A program made the position numbers and the translations under genes. Shown in pieces: positions 44,176 to 56,126 of a stretch of 64,000 bases of DNA (position 1 is the first letter of the stretch; each line of letters begins with the position of its first letter). Source of the DNA: Amylostereum areolatum (Eukaryota > Basidiomycota > Agaricomycetes > Russulales > Stereaceae); assembly GCA_012932865.1 (NCBI GenBank), contig SAXG01000085.1:109774-173773 (forward strand), written 5' to 3'. Under the pieces are notes generated by a model. The model had not been told where the DNA came from, searched no databases, and saw only the letters and a list, made by a program, of their open reading frames with translations.

Positions 44176-45645
44176 CTAGCATAGACCCGTGCATTGCACT
44201 CATTCAAGTAGCAAGGCTGTGGTGATTGTATTCAAATAAGCAACAAATAAGCATAACTAAGTACTAAGCATGAAGTGTAGAAGATTTAACTCGCAGTCCG
44301 ATAGTAGGGAAACTGTAGCCGGGATGCCTAGAGGGGTTTGTGACGGTCCCAAATGCTCTCGCTCATGTCGGGCTCTCTTGGCAATCTGCCATTTCGATAG
44401 CAGAGTGGGTTGTTCTGTTCCTTGAGGGTTCAGAGCTGGAGTCCTTGGGGGCGTAGGAAGCAAGTCGCCGAGGGCCGAGTAGGCCTGCGAATATGCAATG
44501 TCGATGAGGACATATCACCTGTGATATGGATAACAAAAGGATCAGTAAAGCCTTTACTATCACATTGATTGATACTGTATGCATGTACCATCTATGAAAG
44601 CTCCGTTCGAGGCTTGCTGGTTGGTTGGGTTCTTGCATTATCGTGTCGCCTGTCGTTGATTCGGACGTGGACGACACAATACAATGCTGTTGCAGACCTT
44701 CAGGATCCTGAGGATGTCGTTGTGCTCGCACTCAAGACCAGCGGTGGCCAATGGCGTCAGCCGAGGAAAGCTGTAGACAACAATATAGTAAGCAAGGACA
44801 TTGGTCAGTTTGTTAAGGTCAGTCATACCTGGACGGCCGTGTTCTCGTTCGCTTGCGAGGAGGTTGAATGGGCACTGTTTCTGGGGGCTGCATCTTGGAC
44901 GGAATCAGTGGACCTGCATTCCTGCTCGGTGCACCGTCCCAATGGCCAGCCAATGTCACCCCCCAACTCGCATAGATTCTTCTGCACAAATAGTACACGT
45001 CAGTTCGTCTCGCAAGAGAGAAAGAAAATGCGCACATGATCCAGATGAACGCACCGAGATGCACTGGATGCAGATGACAGGGTGTGCTGTACTGTGTCGT
45101 GTCGGGTCGTGTCGTGTCGTATATCACTCGAGCTCGGGACCACCACGCCTCATCCGAGCACCGAGGAAATTTCCCGAAAAATCTCTAGATATATAAATAA
45201 ATCCAATCAGGGGGGGTGGGAGCGACGCGGTCATCGTGACCGAAGCGACAAAACACGTCCGTGTTGCTGCACAAACATTGCTTTGGAGGAAAATTGATTT
45301 GAATTTGTTTTCTGATATACAAAGTAAAAGGTATAAGTAGGGCTGTGCCATGGAGGCTACTTTGACGCTAACGGCGGTGCGTAGAGGTGCCATAGAGAGT
45401 GGGAAGGTATGACGGTGGCCAAGTACGTGGTGGAGGTCAAGACGAAGAGCGACCTGGCGACCCGGCCGACGCGCAAGCCTAGGATGATGCAAGCAGCCAC
45501 GTGCATTTGTCAACGCGACCTGTCACGTGTCGCGTTACAATGACATGGCTGTTGTCCCACAACCAATCAGAAAGCTCACTTGTCTCGCGGTTTGTGTCGT
45601 GACGTGACGCAGTGCTCCACCACGTCTCTCTTTGTATTAAAGGAT
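44176..45645. other. Unassigned accessory sequence
   Basis: No gene can be supported. Minus-strand open stretches (44257-44463, 44363-44731, 44638-44826) have protein-like parts such as ATAGLECEHNDILRILK next to possible splice signals, and may be an eroded gene. A GTGTC-type microsatellite lies at about 45093-45120. Confidence 0.35.
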
Positions 45646-45722
45646 GGCTTTCTGATATTTGTACTTCCGACGCGCATTTCGAATGCGTGAGAACCGGGCT
45701 CAAATGGACTTCTGCCCGCGGT
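45646..45722. repeat. Lone outer arm of the foldback family
   Basis: GGCTTTCTGATATTTGTACT ... CTTCTGCCCGCGGTG matches the right outer arm of palindrome copy 1 (about 6241-6318) without the rest of the element. Imperfect GGGTT/AACCC-type repeats follow at 45724-45775. Confidence 0.75.
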
Positions 45723-45998
45723 GTGGGTTGATCTGGGTTTGTAACCCAGCCCAACCCAACCCAGCCCAGCGGCAACACTACAATAAGGTGCCAGAGTGAA
45801 GTCACTATAAGGACATGTCCGACTGTTTCCCACCATGTGATGTGGTGATTTTCCGAATTGAGGTGAATTATGGAGTGATTTCGACAAGTGGTGATTTGGG
45901 GCTGTTTTTTCAGGCGAGCGTGACAACCGCTTTACGTGGCGATTTCCATCATTGGCTTCTTGGTCACGACCTCGTAACAGTAGTCACAAGTCCATCAC
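45723..45998. other. Short flank left of element D
   Basis: No gene is seen. The integration site reads CATCACGTATTCGTGATG when element D is removed, a small inverted repeat around the GTATT target. Confidence 0.5.
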
Positions 45999-46003
45999 GT
46001 ATT
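45999..46003 (+). repeat. Target-site duplication, left of element D (GTATT)
   Basis: GTATT before the 5' LTR is repeated at 53097-53101. Confidence 0.93.
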
Positions 46004-46423
46004 TGTCACGGATCGCTCCATTTCTTTCTTCGTTTGCAGACCTTGTACATGCGACGTGTCACGGCACATGACTTTCCTTCGCATCACATGCTCCAACGAC
46101 GTCATTGCCCGGACTTCCGAACAGTGTTCCGCACCCTTATCTATGACATCATTGCTCCGGACTTCCGTCCTCCTCCCCATGACCCCTTTCTTATTGTTCC
46201 CCCCGCTCGCACCACTATCGCATCGCATCACACCATCGTTCCCACTTGTATATAAGGACAGTATCCCTTTTCCCTTTTCCTCAGACTGTCCATCTCGTCA
46301 TACGGTACTGTAGCGCACGTTGCACTACCCTAGACCCCGGCACTCTCGAATCTATTTTCTTCTCGCTCCTCCCATTGTCGCGACTTAGGCGGTTCATCGG
46401 TCTCACAAACTGCGTTTCTGACA
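46004..46423 (+). repeat. 5' LTR of element D (420 bp)
   Basis: TGTCACGG...TTTCTGACA, with TATATAA at 46249-46255. Confidence 0.95.
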
Positions 46424-46495
46424 CCTGGACAGTCTACCCCTACACCTACCTCGCACCCCTCTCTCCATCTACCTCTGCCGTCTCTACGACGTTAA

Positions 46496-47041
46496 AAAAC
46501 TCCCACCACGGACCTCCCGAACGCACCGGTTTTCCTCCCGTTCAACGGAAAGCCGATCACCCCCCGCGACAACGCACCACTCCCCTACCCTTGGTCCGAC
46601 GCCGTCACCGTCAACTGCCTCGTCCCCGTACAGAACCTCTGCAAGAAAGATCCCTGGACCGCGCACGGCCTCAACTTCCGCATCTTCGAGTGGAGGTGGC
46701 ACAAGGATCACGGTACTGTCGTCCTCGCCCTATACGTCCGGATCACTACGTGCATCAACGTAGATCTCGAACGCCTTGAATTCACCCTCCACGCCCCCAC
46801 CTACCACACATACCTCATCCAGGACGCCCCCAACCCGATCCTCCAAACCAGTTTCACCTCCGTCTCCCAGTTTAACCGCCGGACCCCCGAATCCACCCCG
46901 CCACCAGTCCTCCGTCCCACCATCAAGGGTAAGACCCTTCGTCACAGCCACCACGAACACAAGATCCGCCAGGCAGTAAAAGCCGGCTACCTCACCAAGA
47001 AACTCCTCGGCCGTCGCCCCATTGCGGCGGACTTCTTCTAG
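46496..47041 (+). other. AUG-less leader open frame (ORF0) of element D
   Basis: Same length, position and product as ORF0 of C (10215-10760), between TAA (46493) and the conserved TAG (47039-47041). Only scattered substitutions separate the two. Conservation of an AUG-less open frame in two separate insertions supports coding use, though recent common ancestry limits the weight of this. Confidence 0.5.
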
Positions 47042-47633
47042 ACCATCATCACGTCCTCCACAGCCCCTCGTCCCCCCACTCCGAACCTCCCCCCAGGCGT
47101 TTTTCGAGACTACTATCCCGAAGAATACTATATCCTCACCTCGCAGCAGACTAAGGAATCCGTACGTTGGCTGCACAACGAACCAAACCGGCAACGTCGA
47201 GACTGGTACTTCGACGACCGCAACGAACAACCCTACGTCGAAGAATCGGATTTTGCCACCGCTGCGGACGTTCTACAGCGCTTCCTGAACCCCCCTCCGA
47301 CCAACTCGCCCCCCACCCCGTCGACGTACTGTAATCGAAGTCCCAAAAGGGATCAACCACAACGACACAACTGGGAAGTGGTACGCCTATAGACGGAACA
47401 AGAACGGAACCCCAGGATGATCAGTAGTTGAGTGGCAGCCCACTTCGTTCAGTCCCGTCCAAGATCACTGGTCGTGGCATCATAACCAGCAATTCCTCAC
47501 CCCCGCCGACTTCCTTGTCGCAAAACAAGTTGAGGACGAAGTTGAAGAAGCAGAAGAACGCCGACGAGAAACCCTACGCCGCCTTGATCAAGAACTCGCC
47601 CAATCCCTCACCGTCCCCCTCCCTTTCGACAAG
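47042..47633 (+). other. Decayed gag N-terminal extension of element D
   Basis: Equivalent of 10761-11351 in C. It has one extra C in a C-run near 47311 and CGA changed to TGA at 47418, so the upstream frame no longer reaches gag. The TGA change also creates the only AUG seen in this leader. Confidence 0.5.
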
Positions 47634-48656
47634 ATGTCCGACGCCGAATCCAAACCTGCCGTCTCCAAGCGGGAGATTGGCCCCAAGCCAAAGCCATTCA
47701 AAGGCGATAGACGCGACACCCTCCGGTTCTCCCTCGAGCTCCGCATGTTCCTGCGCGTTAACAAGGATGTTTATGCCACAGATGACGCCAAGATGATGCT
47801 CCTCCTCAGCCTGATGGAGGACGACACGGCGAAAGCCTGGGCCACGCATCGCCGCATGGAACTCTTCGCCGACGAAGACGAGAAGGAAGATGCCGAAACC
47901 CTCGACCCCACGCCCCCAACACTCCACTATAACTCCTACAAAGAGCTCTTCGAGAGGTTTGGCAAAGACTTCGTGCCCGTCGATCCAAAGATAGAGGCTC
48001 AGCGTAAGATCAACGAGCTCGCAATGACCACCCGGGACGTCACTGACTTTATCACCGAGTTTGAGATGCTGGCAACCATGTCAGCATACGACGAGGCGCT
48101 AATCCACTTTTTCAAGAAGGGACTTCAGCGTGACCTCAGCAAGCAGGTGGCCCGGTCGTACCCGTTCCCCACCAAGCTCGCGGAGTGGAAGGAGCGCACC
48201 CGCCGCATCAACCACCAGTGGCTCGAAGAGAACCCGGAGAGGAAGAGCAGTCAGTCCAAGGGGGCTGTCGCGCTCACCTCGAACGGTTCGACCAACGACT
48301 CCTCGTCGCGCCGAGTCAGCGCCTTCACCAACACCTCGACCCGCCCTGCAAAGCTGACGGACGACGAGCGCGCAAAGATGATGCGCGAAGGCAAGTGCTT
48401 CATGTGTCGACAAGCCGGTCACGTCTCTCGCGACTGCCCCAACCGCGACTCGAGCGTGCGACGGGTGGGCGCAGTAGAGACTGGGTCCAAGGCCCCTCCC
48501 CTGCCGACGAACACGGCTCCGTCCACTGCGAAAGCAGCCCCCGACCCATCCAAAACCATCGCGGCGATCACTCACCAGCTGAAGGATCTGGACGCGGAAG
48601 GCAAGGAGCAGGCAGTAGCGCTGTTGAAGGACATCCTGGAATCGCAGGATTTTTGA
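47634..48656 (+). CDS. gag: Gag of element D
   Basis: 340 aa, intact. Capsid-like region, Ser/Arg linker, CCHC knuckle CFMCRQAGHVSRDC, and the same GAT TTT TGA ending on a slip site as in C. It could still be functional. Confidence 0.9.
   Translation: MSDAESKPAVSKREIGPKPKPFKGDRRDTLRFSLELRMFLRVNKDVYATDDAKMMLLLSLMEDDTAKAWATHRRMELFADEDEKEDAETLDPTPPTLHYNSYKELFERFGKDFVPVDPKIEAQRKINELAMTTRDVTDFITEFEMLATMSAYDEALIHFFKKGLQRDLSKQVARSYPFPTKLAEWKERTRRINHQWLEENPERKSSQSKGAVALTSNGSTNDSSSRRVSAFTNTSTRPAKLTDDERAKMMREGKCFMCRQAGHVSRDCPNRDSSVRRVGAVETGSKAPPLPTNTAPSTAKAAPDPSKTIAAITHQLKDLDAEGKEQAVALLKDILESQDF
48647..48653 (+). promoter_or_regulatory. Putative -1 frameshift heptamer, element D gag-pol
   Basis: G GAT TTT followed at once by TGA; pol continues in the -1 frame from 48653. 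Confidence 0.6.
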
Positions 48657-51600
48657 AACGCCCCCCAGTCGCGTCGTCTGGTGGAGGCAAAGGACTTTTG
48701 GTATCATCGTCGAATCGTTTCGCTGTATTATCATCCATGCATACCTGTGAGCAATCGTATCCCCCGTGTTTGTATCTGTCTACTGTCACCAAGAACAGGC
48801 AAACACCATCGATCACGCTCAAAGTCAAGCTGATCGGACGAGTTACCAAAAGAGAAATCGACGCAGACGCGCTGCTTGATAGCGGCGCAGAAGGAATTAT
48901 CCTGAACCGAAGCTTCGTTGAACGCAAGAAGCTTACCACAAGAAAACTAGAAAACCCGTTCCCCGTGCGTAATGTGGACGGCACCAAGAACATCATGGGC
49001 TGGGTACGCGACACAACGACCCAGCGGATCCGGATATACTCGCAAGATTCAAAGGCGTACCATGAGGAAGAAGCTGAGTTCTTCATCACCGACATCGGCG
49101 ATCATGACATGATCCTTGGAACAGACTGGCTCGATGAGCACAATCCCACCATAGACTGGCAACGAGACTGTGTTGACATGCTCCGCTGCCCCCCCTCATG
49201 CACTCTGTCCAAACCTCCTGTGACAAACCTCGCAACCAAGCCACGGAGACCATCATCGGTCCAATCACAGCGTAAGGTTGAAGCAGGTAAAACCCCGAGG
49301 ACACCTCTCGTTTTGGACGATCCCTTCCCAGAGCCGACATATGTGTCCTGGACCCCAGTCCCCACTTATGTTATTCCTGCACGCAGAGTCAAAGGTGTTT
49401 GCGTCCGCACGGTCCATCGCTCCCCTCTACCCGCACGACTCTTCACTGAAGACGACGACGAGCGGCCCATGGTATTCCGAGACTGGGAGATCAATGGACT
49501 ACGCCACGCCGGAATCCTCCCTGAAACCGACGGTCCTAATCCAGATGCAGTACCTATCCGCGCGGGCTTTACAAAAGCGCAGGAGCTTGCAGAGCATTCA
49601 AAAGAGAACGCACGCCCGCAAACCTTTGAAGACTTAGTCCCCCCGCCGTACCGTGACTTTGCGCCTGTATTCGACAAAAAAACCTCCGAGCGACTTCCTG
49701 ACTGACGACCATGGGACCATGCTATCGACATGAAAGACGGCTTTGAACCCAAACCGTGCAAAATCTACCCCCTCTCACCTTCCGAGCAGATCGAACTTGA
49801 CACCTTCCTCGACGACCACCTGAAGAAGGGCTATATCCGCCCGTCGAAGTCACCTCAGGCGAGTCCGTTCTTCTTTGTGAAGAAAAAGGATGGAAAGCTG
49901 CGTCCCGTACAGGACTATCGAGAATTAAACAAGGGCACTGTCAAGAATGAATACCCCTTGCCACTGATCTCTGAAATTGTCGACCGTCTCAAAGGTGCAA
50001 AGACCTTCTCCAAGATGGATGTTCGCTGGGGCTACAACAATGTCCGCATCAAGGAAGGCGACGAGTGGAAGGCTGCATTCAAGACGAATCGCGGTCTCTT
50101 CGAACCTACGGTGATGTTTTTCGGGCTTATGAACTCCCCTGCGACGTTTCAGGCAATGATGAATGAACTGTTCAAGGATCTCATCGACTCGGGCAAGGTC
50201 ATCATCTACATGGACGACATCTTGGTGTTCACTCGCACCATGAACGAACACCGTGCCATAGTGCGGCAGGTTCTGCAGTGTTTGCAAGACAACGACCTCT
50301 TCCTCAAGCCGGAGAAATGCATCTTTGAGCAAGACTCTGTCGAATACCTCGGACTCATCATCTCGCACGACAAGATCGCTATGGACCCCGTCAAGGTAGC
50401 AGGTATTCAGGACTGGCCGATGCCACGAACGGTCAAAGATGTGCAATCCTTCCTCGGCTTTGGCAACTTCTACCGACGTTTCATCAAGGACTTCTCCAAG
50501 GTTGCACGACCTCTATTTGACCTGACAAAGAAGGACTGCACATGGGACTGGTCGACGGACTGCCAAACTGCGTTTGACGCACTGAAAGCTGCGTTTACTT
50601 CCTCCCCCGTCTTGGTCATGCCTGACCCAAAGAAGCCTTACCTCGTTGAAGTCGATGCCTTGGACTTTGCTACTGGAGGTATACTCTCGCAGAAAGGCGA
50701 CGATGGTCACTGGCATCCAGTGGCATATCTGTCCAAGGCCCTATCAGAACCGGAACGGAACTACGACATCTACGACAAGGAGCTACTTGCGATCATCCGT
50801 GCGCTTGAAGCCTGGCGCCACTACCTCGAAGGCGCCCCCGACACCGTCGAAATCTGGACAGATCACAAGAACCTGGAGCACTTCAAGACGGCACAGAAGC
50901 TGAGCCGCCGACAGGCACGTTGGGCTCTATTCCTCACTCGATTTGACTTCTCGCTCGTTCATAAACCAGGAATTTCCCACCGCCCGGATCCAATGTCTCG
51001 ACGACCCGATCACAAGGATGGTGTTGAAAACGACAACAAGGAGCGCGTCTTGCTTGACCCCAAGTACTTCCAAGTACGCGCAACAAGGCCAGGAGCAGTA
51101 ACCTCCCTCGGTGATGTCGAACTCCGACGACGTATCCGCGACTGCAAAACCAAGGACATCGAGGTCGTTCAAGCCCTGGACGCCATCTTACGAAACGGAC
51201 CACGTACACTCGTCAAGAACCTTCAAGAGTGGAACTACGAAGAAGGCCTGGTCCTGTTTAGAGGAAAGGTATACGTCCCTGCGGATGACGAGTTGCGACG
51301 CGACATTGTCAAAATGTACCATGAATCGCCCCTGGCTGGACACCCCGGTCGCTTCAAGACTTACGAGCTTGTGAGTCGTGAATATTGGTGGCCTGGCATG
51401 TCTGTCTTTGTCCGCGACTTTGTAGCAGGATGCGCAACCTGCCAGTCGACGAAGACACAGAGCAGCCGACCCCACGTCGACATGATCCCAAACGAAGTAC
51501 CCGATCGACCATTTGGTGTCATCTCCACTGACTTCATTGTTGAACTCCCTGACTGCGAAGGCTATAACGCCGTCAATGTCGTGGTCGATCGCCTCACCAA

Positions 51601-52744
51601 GATGGTGGTTACCACCCCATGTACAACGAAGATCACCAGCGATGGCACGGCCGACATTCTCTTCGACAAGGTATACCGACACTACGGCTTAGCAGACAAG
51701 ATCATCTCGGATTGTGGACCCCAATTTGCTGGACAGGTGATGCGTACACTCAACGAGAAGCTCGGGATCAAGTCCGCCCTCAGCACAGCGTATCACCCAC
51801 AGACAGACGGCCAAACCGAACGCGAGAACCAGAACCTCGAGCAGTTCCTGCGAGTATTCTGCAACTACCGTCAAGACGACTGGGTGAAGTGGTTGCCCTT
51901 CTTCGAGTTTTCTCACAACTCTCGCACCCATGCAGCTACTGGAAAGGCTCCCTTTGAAGTCCTCTACGGCTTCCTCCCGAAAATGTACCCATCCGTAAAC
52001 CCGTCCTCAAAGGTCCCCGCAGTTGAAGAACGCCTCCGTCAACTTGAAGAAGTCCGACAGGAGATCAAGGCCAGCCTTGCCCTCGCATCAGACTTGATGA
52101 AGCACTACAATGGCGACACGGTCAGCGAATCAACGCAGTTTGCCGTCGGAGACAAAGTATGGCTAGAAGGCAAAAATCTGAAGACGACGAGACCGAAAGC
52201 TAAGCTTGCTGCCAAACGATTTGGACCCTTCGAAATCATTGACGTCATCAGCCCAGTCAACTACCGCTTGAAGCTGCCAAAGACGTGGCGAATACATCCA
52301 GTCTTCCATGCCTCGCTGCTCACCGCGTACAAGGAGACAGCCGCTCACGGGCCAAATTATGAACAGCCGCCACCAGACCTCATCGACGATGAAGAAGAAT
52401 ACGACGTTGAAGACATTGTCGACTCTAAACCAACTCGTAACAAGAAAGGTATTCAGTACCTCGTCAAGTGGGCCGGCTATCCCGACTCCGAAAACACCTG
52501 GCTCCCGCGTTCGTCGCTCTCAAAGGTTACCGACATGATTGACGCTTTCCACAAGCGCCATCCAAATGCGCCCCGCCCTGTGCGTTCCCTCGGCATCTCC
52601 TTTGACGATTTTCTCGCATCCACCCTTGCAGATGACATCGCGCTCCAGGCGAAAGTGCGTCTTAAAGGGGGGGTAATGTCACGGATCGCTCCATTTCTTT
52701 CTTCGTTTGCAGACCTTGTACACGCGACGTGTCACGGCACATGA
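48653..52744 (+). pseudogene. pol: Pol of element D with one nonsense codon
   Basis: All domains are present in one frame: protease (LDSGAEGIIL near 48876), RT (YMDD at about 50207), RNase H with the [11 protein letters not shown] block, HHCC-DDE integrase, and chromodomain-like end. TGA at 49703-49705 replaces CGA found in C (GAC CGA CGG) just before the RT core. Other CpG changes hit conserved sites: TCG to TTG at 50660 (Ser next to the first RNase H Asp) and CGT to TGT at 51713 (Arg of the integrase SDRGPQF motif). Open stretches are 48653-49705 and 49706-52744. The stop lies in the LTR. Confidence 0.93.
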
Positions 52745-53096
52745 CTTTCCTTCGCATCACATGCTCCAACGACGTCATTGCCCGGACTTCCGAACGGCGT
52801 TCCGCACCCTTATCTATGACATCATTGCTCCGGACTTCCGTCCTCCTCCCCATGACCCCTTTCTTATTGTTCCCCCCACTCGCACCACTATCGCATCGCA
52901 TCGCACCATCATTCCCACTTGTATATAAGGACAGTATCCCTTTTCCCTTTTCCTCAGACTGTCCATCTCGTCATACGGTACTGTAGCGCACGTTGCACTA
53001 CCCTAGACCCCGGCACTCTCGAATCTATTTTCTTCTCGCTCCTCCCATTGTCGCGACTTAGGCGGTTCATCGGTCTCAAAAACTGCGTTTCTGACA
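52677..53096 (+). repeat. 3' LTR of element D (420 bp)
   Basis: Preceded by AAAGGGGGGG. It differs from the 5' LTR at, for example, ACACGCGA/ACATGCGA and GGCGTTCC/AGTGTTCC. Confidence 0.95.
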
Positions 53097-53101
53097 GTAT
53101 T
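53097..53101 (+). repeat. Target-site duplication, right of element D (GTATT)
   Basis: Matches 45999-46003. Confidence 0.92.
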
Positions 53102-54109
53102 CGTGATGGCGCGATGGCGGCGCCCACACAGTGGGGACGCGCAACGCCGCCAAAGGCATCGTGGGGATCACGTGATATCCCCCCGCCAAATCTCGTACGC
53201 GTGATGGCGAAAGTTTCTCGAGCTCGTTCCCTCCAACGGATGGCCACAGGAATGTATATTTGAGTCAATATATGTACTATAGACACGATAGAGTCAATTA
53301 ATCGTTAAAAAAGTGAAATAAGGAAGAGTAGTAAGTATTATGAGTGCATGAGATCCTCCTCCTCATAATCCTGAGCTTCCTCAGGATCCAAGCCGTGTAA
53401 TGATAGTAACGAGTCTTGTACTCGTGGGCAACTGCTTCAGCGCCCTTCAGCTTCCGTTCCTGCTTCTGATGATGGGATAGGTGGTGGTGGGAAGTTGTGA
53501 GCTTTTTGGTGAGCTTCTTCGAGTTCCGAGAAGCGACCGAGGCTATTGCAGCTTTGATCGATACTTTTCTTGCACAACTCGATCCATTCTGTCGCCGTCC
53601 CATGCTTAGATTATAAATAAATAATGAACGAGAGACGGGAAGTGGAAGGAGTGAGGGGAAACACGAAAAATGCGCACCGTGTCGACGTGTTGTTGAGCGC
53701 GGACGCGTCTGACACGCACCATGTGACTGACGTTAGATAAGCAAATTGGCGCGTTTGATGCCTCTCGTTCAGGTGCATTTTGTATTGAATCAACGACCTG
53801 CTATCATGGGATCTGGCCATCCAGGGCTACTTTAGGGGTCCACCTTGAATCCTACATTGAGATAACCTCAAAAAAGTGACGAGAATGGTAACATCTATTA
53901 GGTTTCTGACATTATTCCGACAAAATTGAAGGTTTTGAAAATGTAGAGTTGTAGGGACTGAATTTATACGATTTTACATGTAGTTGAACTAATATTCACG
54001 CACATGTGGAAGCTCAGAAATGCACCGCCGACGCGAAGGGCACACAAGCTTGACGCAGGGGAACACGGCAATTGCCGAAGTCGCGGGGCGTTGCACGTCC
54101 CCACACACA
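53102..54109. other. Flank right of element D, with a possible minus-strand gene remnant
   Basis: On the minus strand near 53595-53437 one frame reads TEWIELCKKSIDQSCNSLGR, FSELEEAHQKAHNFPPPPIP. A related acidic end (DPEEAQDYEEEDLMHS) lies at about 53390-53340 after a stop. It looks like an eroded coding region of unknown family. Nothing is seen in 53610-54109. Confidence 0.3.
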
Positions 54110-54124
54110 GCACAGCAAACAAAG

Positions 54125-55899
54125 CCCAGTCAAAAGTCGGTCAATAGGATCCGATACAACTACGATACAAAATGATACGAAGGGATACAAAAAGATACGA
54201 TCAAGAAAATAGCCGAAAGGGACGGATACAGACGGATACGGCGGATACGAACGGGATACGATACGGTACAGACGATACGACCCTATTTTGCTCGTCCGTC
54301 CTTATTCTCTCCTTCGCTTATTGTGTTCGCCTAATTTATAAACTTATTTGAAGGTCTCAACGACTTCCAGTCCACGTGTTATTTATCTATGTAAGTAAGG
54401 TAGGCCGCATTCAAAACCGCACCCTTCACGTGCCGGCACGTGCTGTCACGCTCAGCGCGGCAGGAGGCCCAAGGGTAGCTAAGTCGATGAGTTAGCAGCA
54501 ACACCTTGAGCAAAAACAGCACGTAATGAGGATGGATGCAAGCTTATCATGAGTAATAAGTGGAATGGTACAAAAAACACGGCAAGAGGAGAGCTTGATC
54601 AGAGCAAGTTCTCTTCACTGGCTCGGCAGCAGTGTGCACCTCCAGTGCCTCCACCGAGTTGGCACACTCATGAGCGCTTGAGCAGAGGCGCTGCCACATA
54701 TACATAGCGAGCTACAAGAATGGGTGGTCCTGCCAATACCACAACTGTGAGGCATGTGGGGGTTGGGCTCCTGTGGCCACCGTCATCTATATCCTGCTCA
54801 ATAGACCCCACCATCATGGCCCCCGAGCGACAACCGGGATGCACAATGTATTAGAATAATTTTATGGGTGCAAAATCTATCAATGTTCGTCCTTGCTTTG
54901 TCCTCCGACTCCATATACTTTGTCCTTTCATGCGGCCCATGTCACAGCTTGTCACGAGCACGTGCCGGCACGTGAAGGGTGCGGTTTTGAATGCGGCCTA
55001 CCTTATATTCTGTGAGCCTCGCTCCCGTGCGCTTTGTGTGTTCTTGTTTACCTTCGTGAAACTTTACGTCCACCTCGGTCGTCCTTCCGTTCCTCCACCA
55101 TCTCTTTCTTCACAACTTCCACGTCTCGTAGTTCCCGCACCTGCGATGTCCACCCACCTCCCCTGTCTGTTCCCCCCATTGCCGCCGCCATCCCGCGCTC
55201 TTGCCCCCACTGTCTCCATGCTCTCATTGTCGCCAGCAAACCACCTCGTTGATAGCCGTGCCACTCCCATGCCCTAGCCTCGGTCTCTGCAATGCCGGCA
55301 CTGCCCTCGCCACCTCAACACCTCTTGCAACATCCTCACCCTCATAGTGTTTATGTGCTGTTGTCCCAGTGAGTTGTTGCCTCCTCCCAGTCGGGCCCTA
55401 CCTGCCACATCGGCTGTGCGCCCTCCCCCGGTACGTTCACTTACTTTTGGCGCTCGGCCACATCTCCACCTAGCTTCTCTTCCCTACCATGCTTGCACCC
55501 CCTATACCTATGCCACCATACATCTTTCCCCCATGCTTGTCGCGCCCTGTGCCAATAGACCAAATAGGTAGTATATTAAATGATAATATAAATCTATTTC
55601 ACTTGAAAGAGCTCGAAGAAAGGACCAAAAGCAGTGGCAAAGAACCTGAAAAGCAACCAAAAAGGGCACACCTAAGCCCAATAATAGCAAACCTAGGTCG
55701 AAAAGGTCGGATACAAAAGGATAGGATAGTTAACGTATCGGATTGTATCGGACGGAAGCTCGATACGAACAGATAGGATCCACTAGAACGGCAACTTTCC
55801 TGATACGATCCGGACTCGGCGCTTAACGTCGTTCATATCAGTTCGTATCGTTATGTATCATGTTTGGTATCGGATCCTATCGACGGACTTTTGACTGGG
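54125..55899. mobile_element. Non-autonomous hAT-like element with GATACG subterminal repeats
   Basis: Ends CCCAGTCAAAAGTC ... GACTTTTGACTGGG form an inverted repeat of about 35 bp, continuing into GGATCCGATAC. Many GATACG motifs lie at 54150-54290, and the inverse CGTATC motifs lie at 55705-55890. The element is flanked by AACAAAG (54118-54124, 55900-55906), 7 bp perfect or 8 bp with one mismatch. Arrays of short subterminal motifs and 8 bp duplications are typical of hAT elements. There is no transposase gene inside; pyrimidine-rich filler occupies 55070-55560. Confidence 0.65.
54398..55003. mobile_element. 606 bp MITE with 47 bp terminal repeats and TA target
   Basis: AGGTAGGCCGCATTCAAAAC ... 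at the left is exactly complementary to the right end for 47 bp, and each repeat contains the palindrome CACGTGCCGGCACGTG. TA on each side (54396-54397, 55004-55005) fits Tc1/mariner-type insertion. It is nested inside the hAT-like element. Confidence 0.75.
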
Positions 55900-56126
55900 A
55901 ACAAAGGCGAGTTAGCCCCGACAGGAATAGTGGAACGGGGATTTGATAGATATCCCTACCATATTCTGGGACGGAATAGGCTAAAATATCCCTACACTAT
56001 CCCCAAATGGGGCGGGGATAGGGAGGGGACAGTCATAGATATCAGGAAAGGTATATTTATCGAATCCCTGTTCCACTATCGCCATGCCTATCCCGGCCGG
56101 GGCTAACTGGCCTTTGTTTGCTGTGC

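Larger units (their letters stand above)
46004..53096 (+). mobile_element. Element D: Ty3/gypsy retrotransposon, full-length sister of C
   Basis: 7093 bp with 420 bp LTRs and GTATT duplications. The two LTRs differ at about seven positions by eye (six transitions, one transversion), so D is older than B and C. It retains the RNase H block that C has lost. Coding damage is mostly C-to-T at CpG, including one nonsense codon in pol. Confidence 0.95.
54110..56126. mobile_element. Short inverted-repeat DNA element (MITE-like), split by another element
   Basis: Left end GCACAGCAAACAAAG (54110-54124) continues at 55900 as GCGAGTTAGCCCCG. The right end at 56126 is the reverse complement (GGGGCTAACTGG CCTTTG TTTGCTGTGC). 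With the inserted 54125-55899 and one AACAAAG removed, the element is about 235 bp with roughly 29 bp terminal repeats. A second inner inverted repeat (GGAATAGTGGAAC / GTTCCACTATCG) lies inside. No coding capacity. Confidence 0.65.

Noticed and set aside
45640..45722. tRNA-like or SINE origin of the 78 bp repeat
   Set aside because: No convincing A and B boxes; it matches the outer arm of the foldback element instead.
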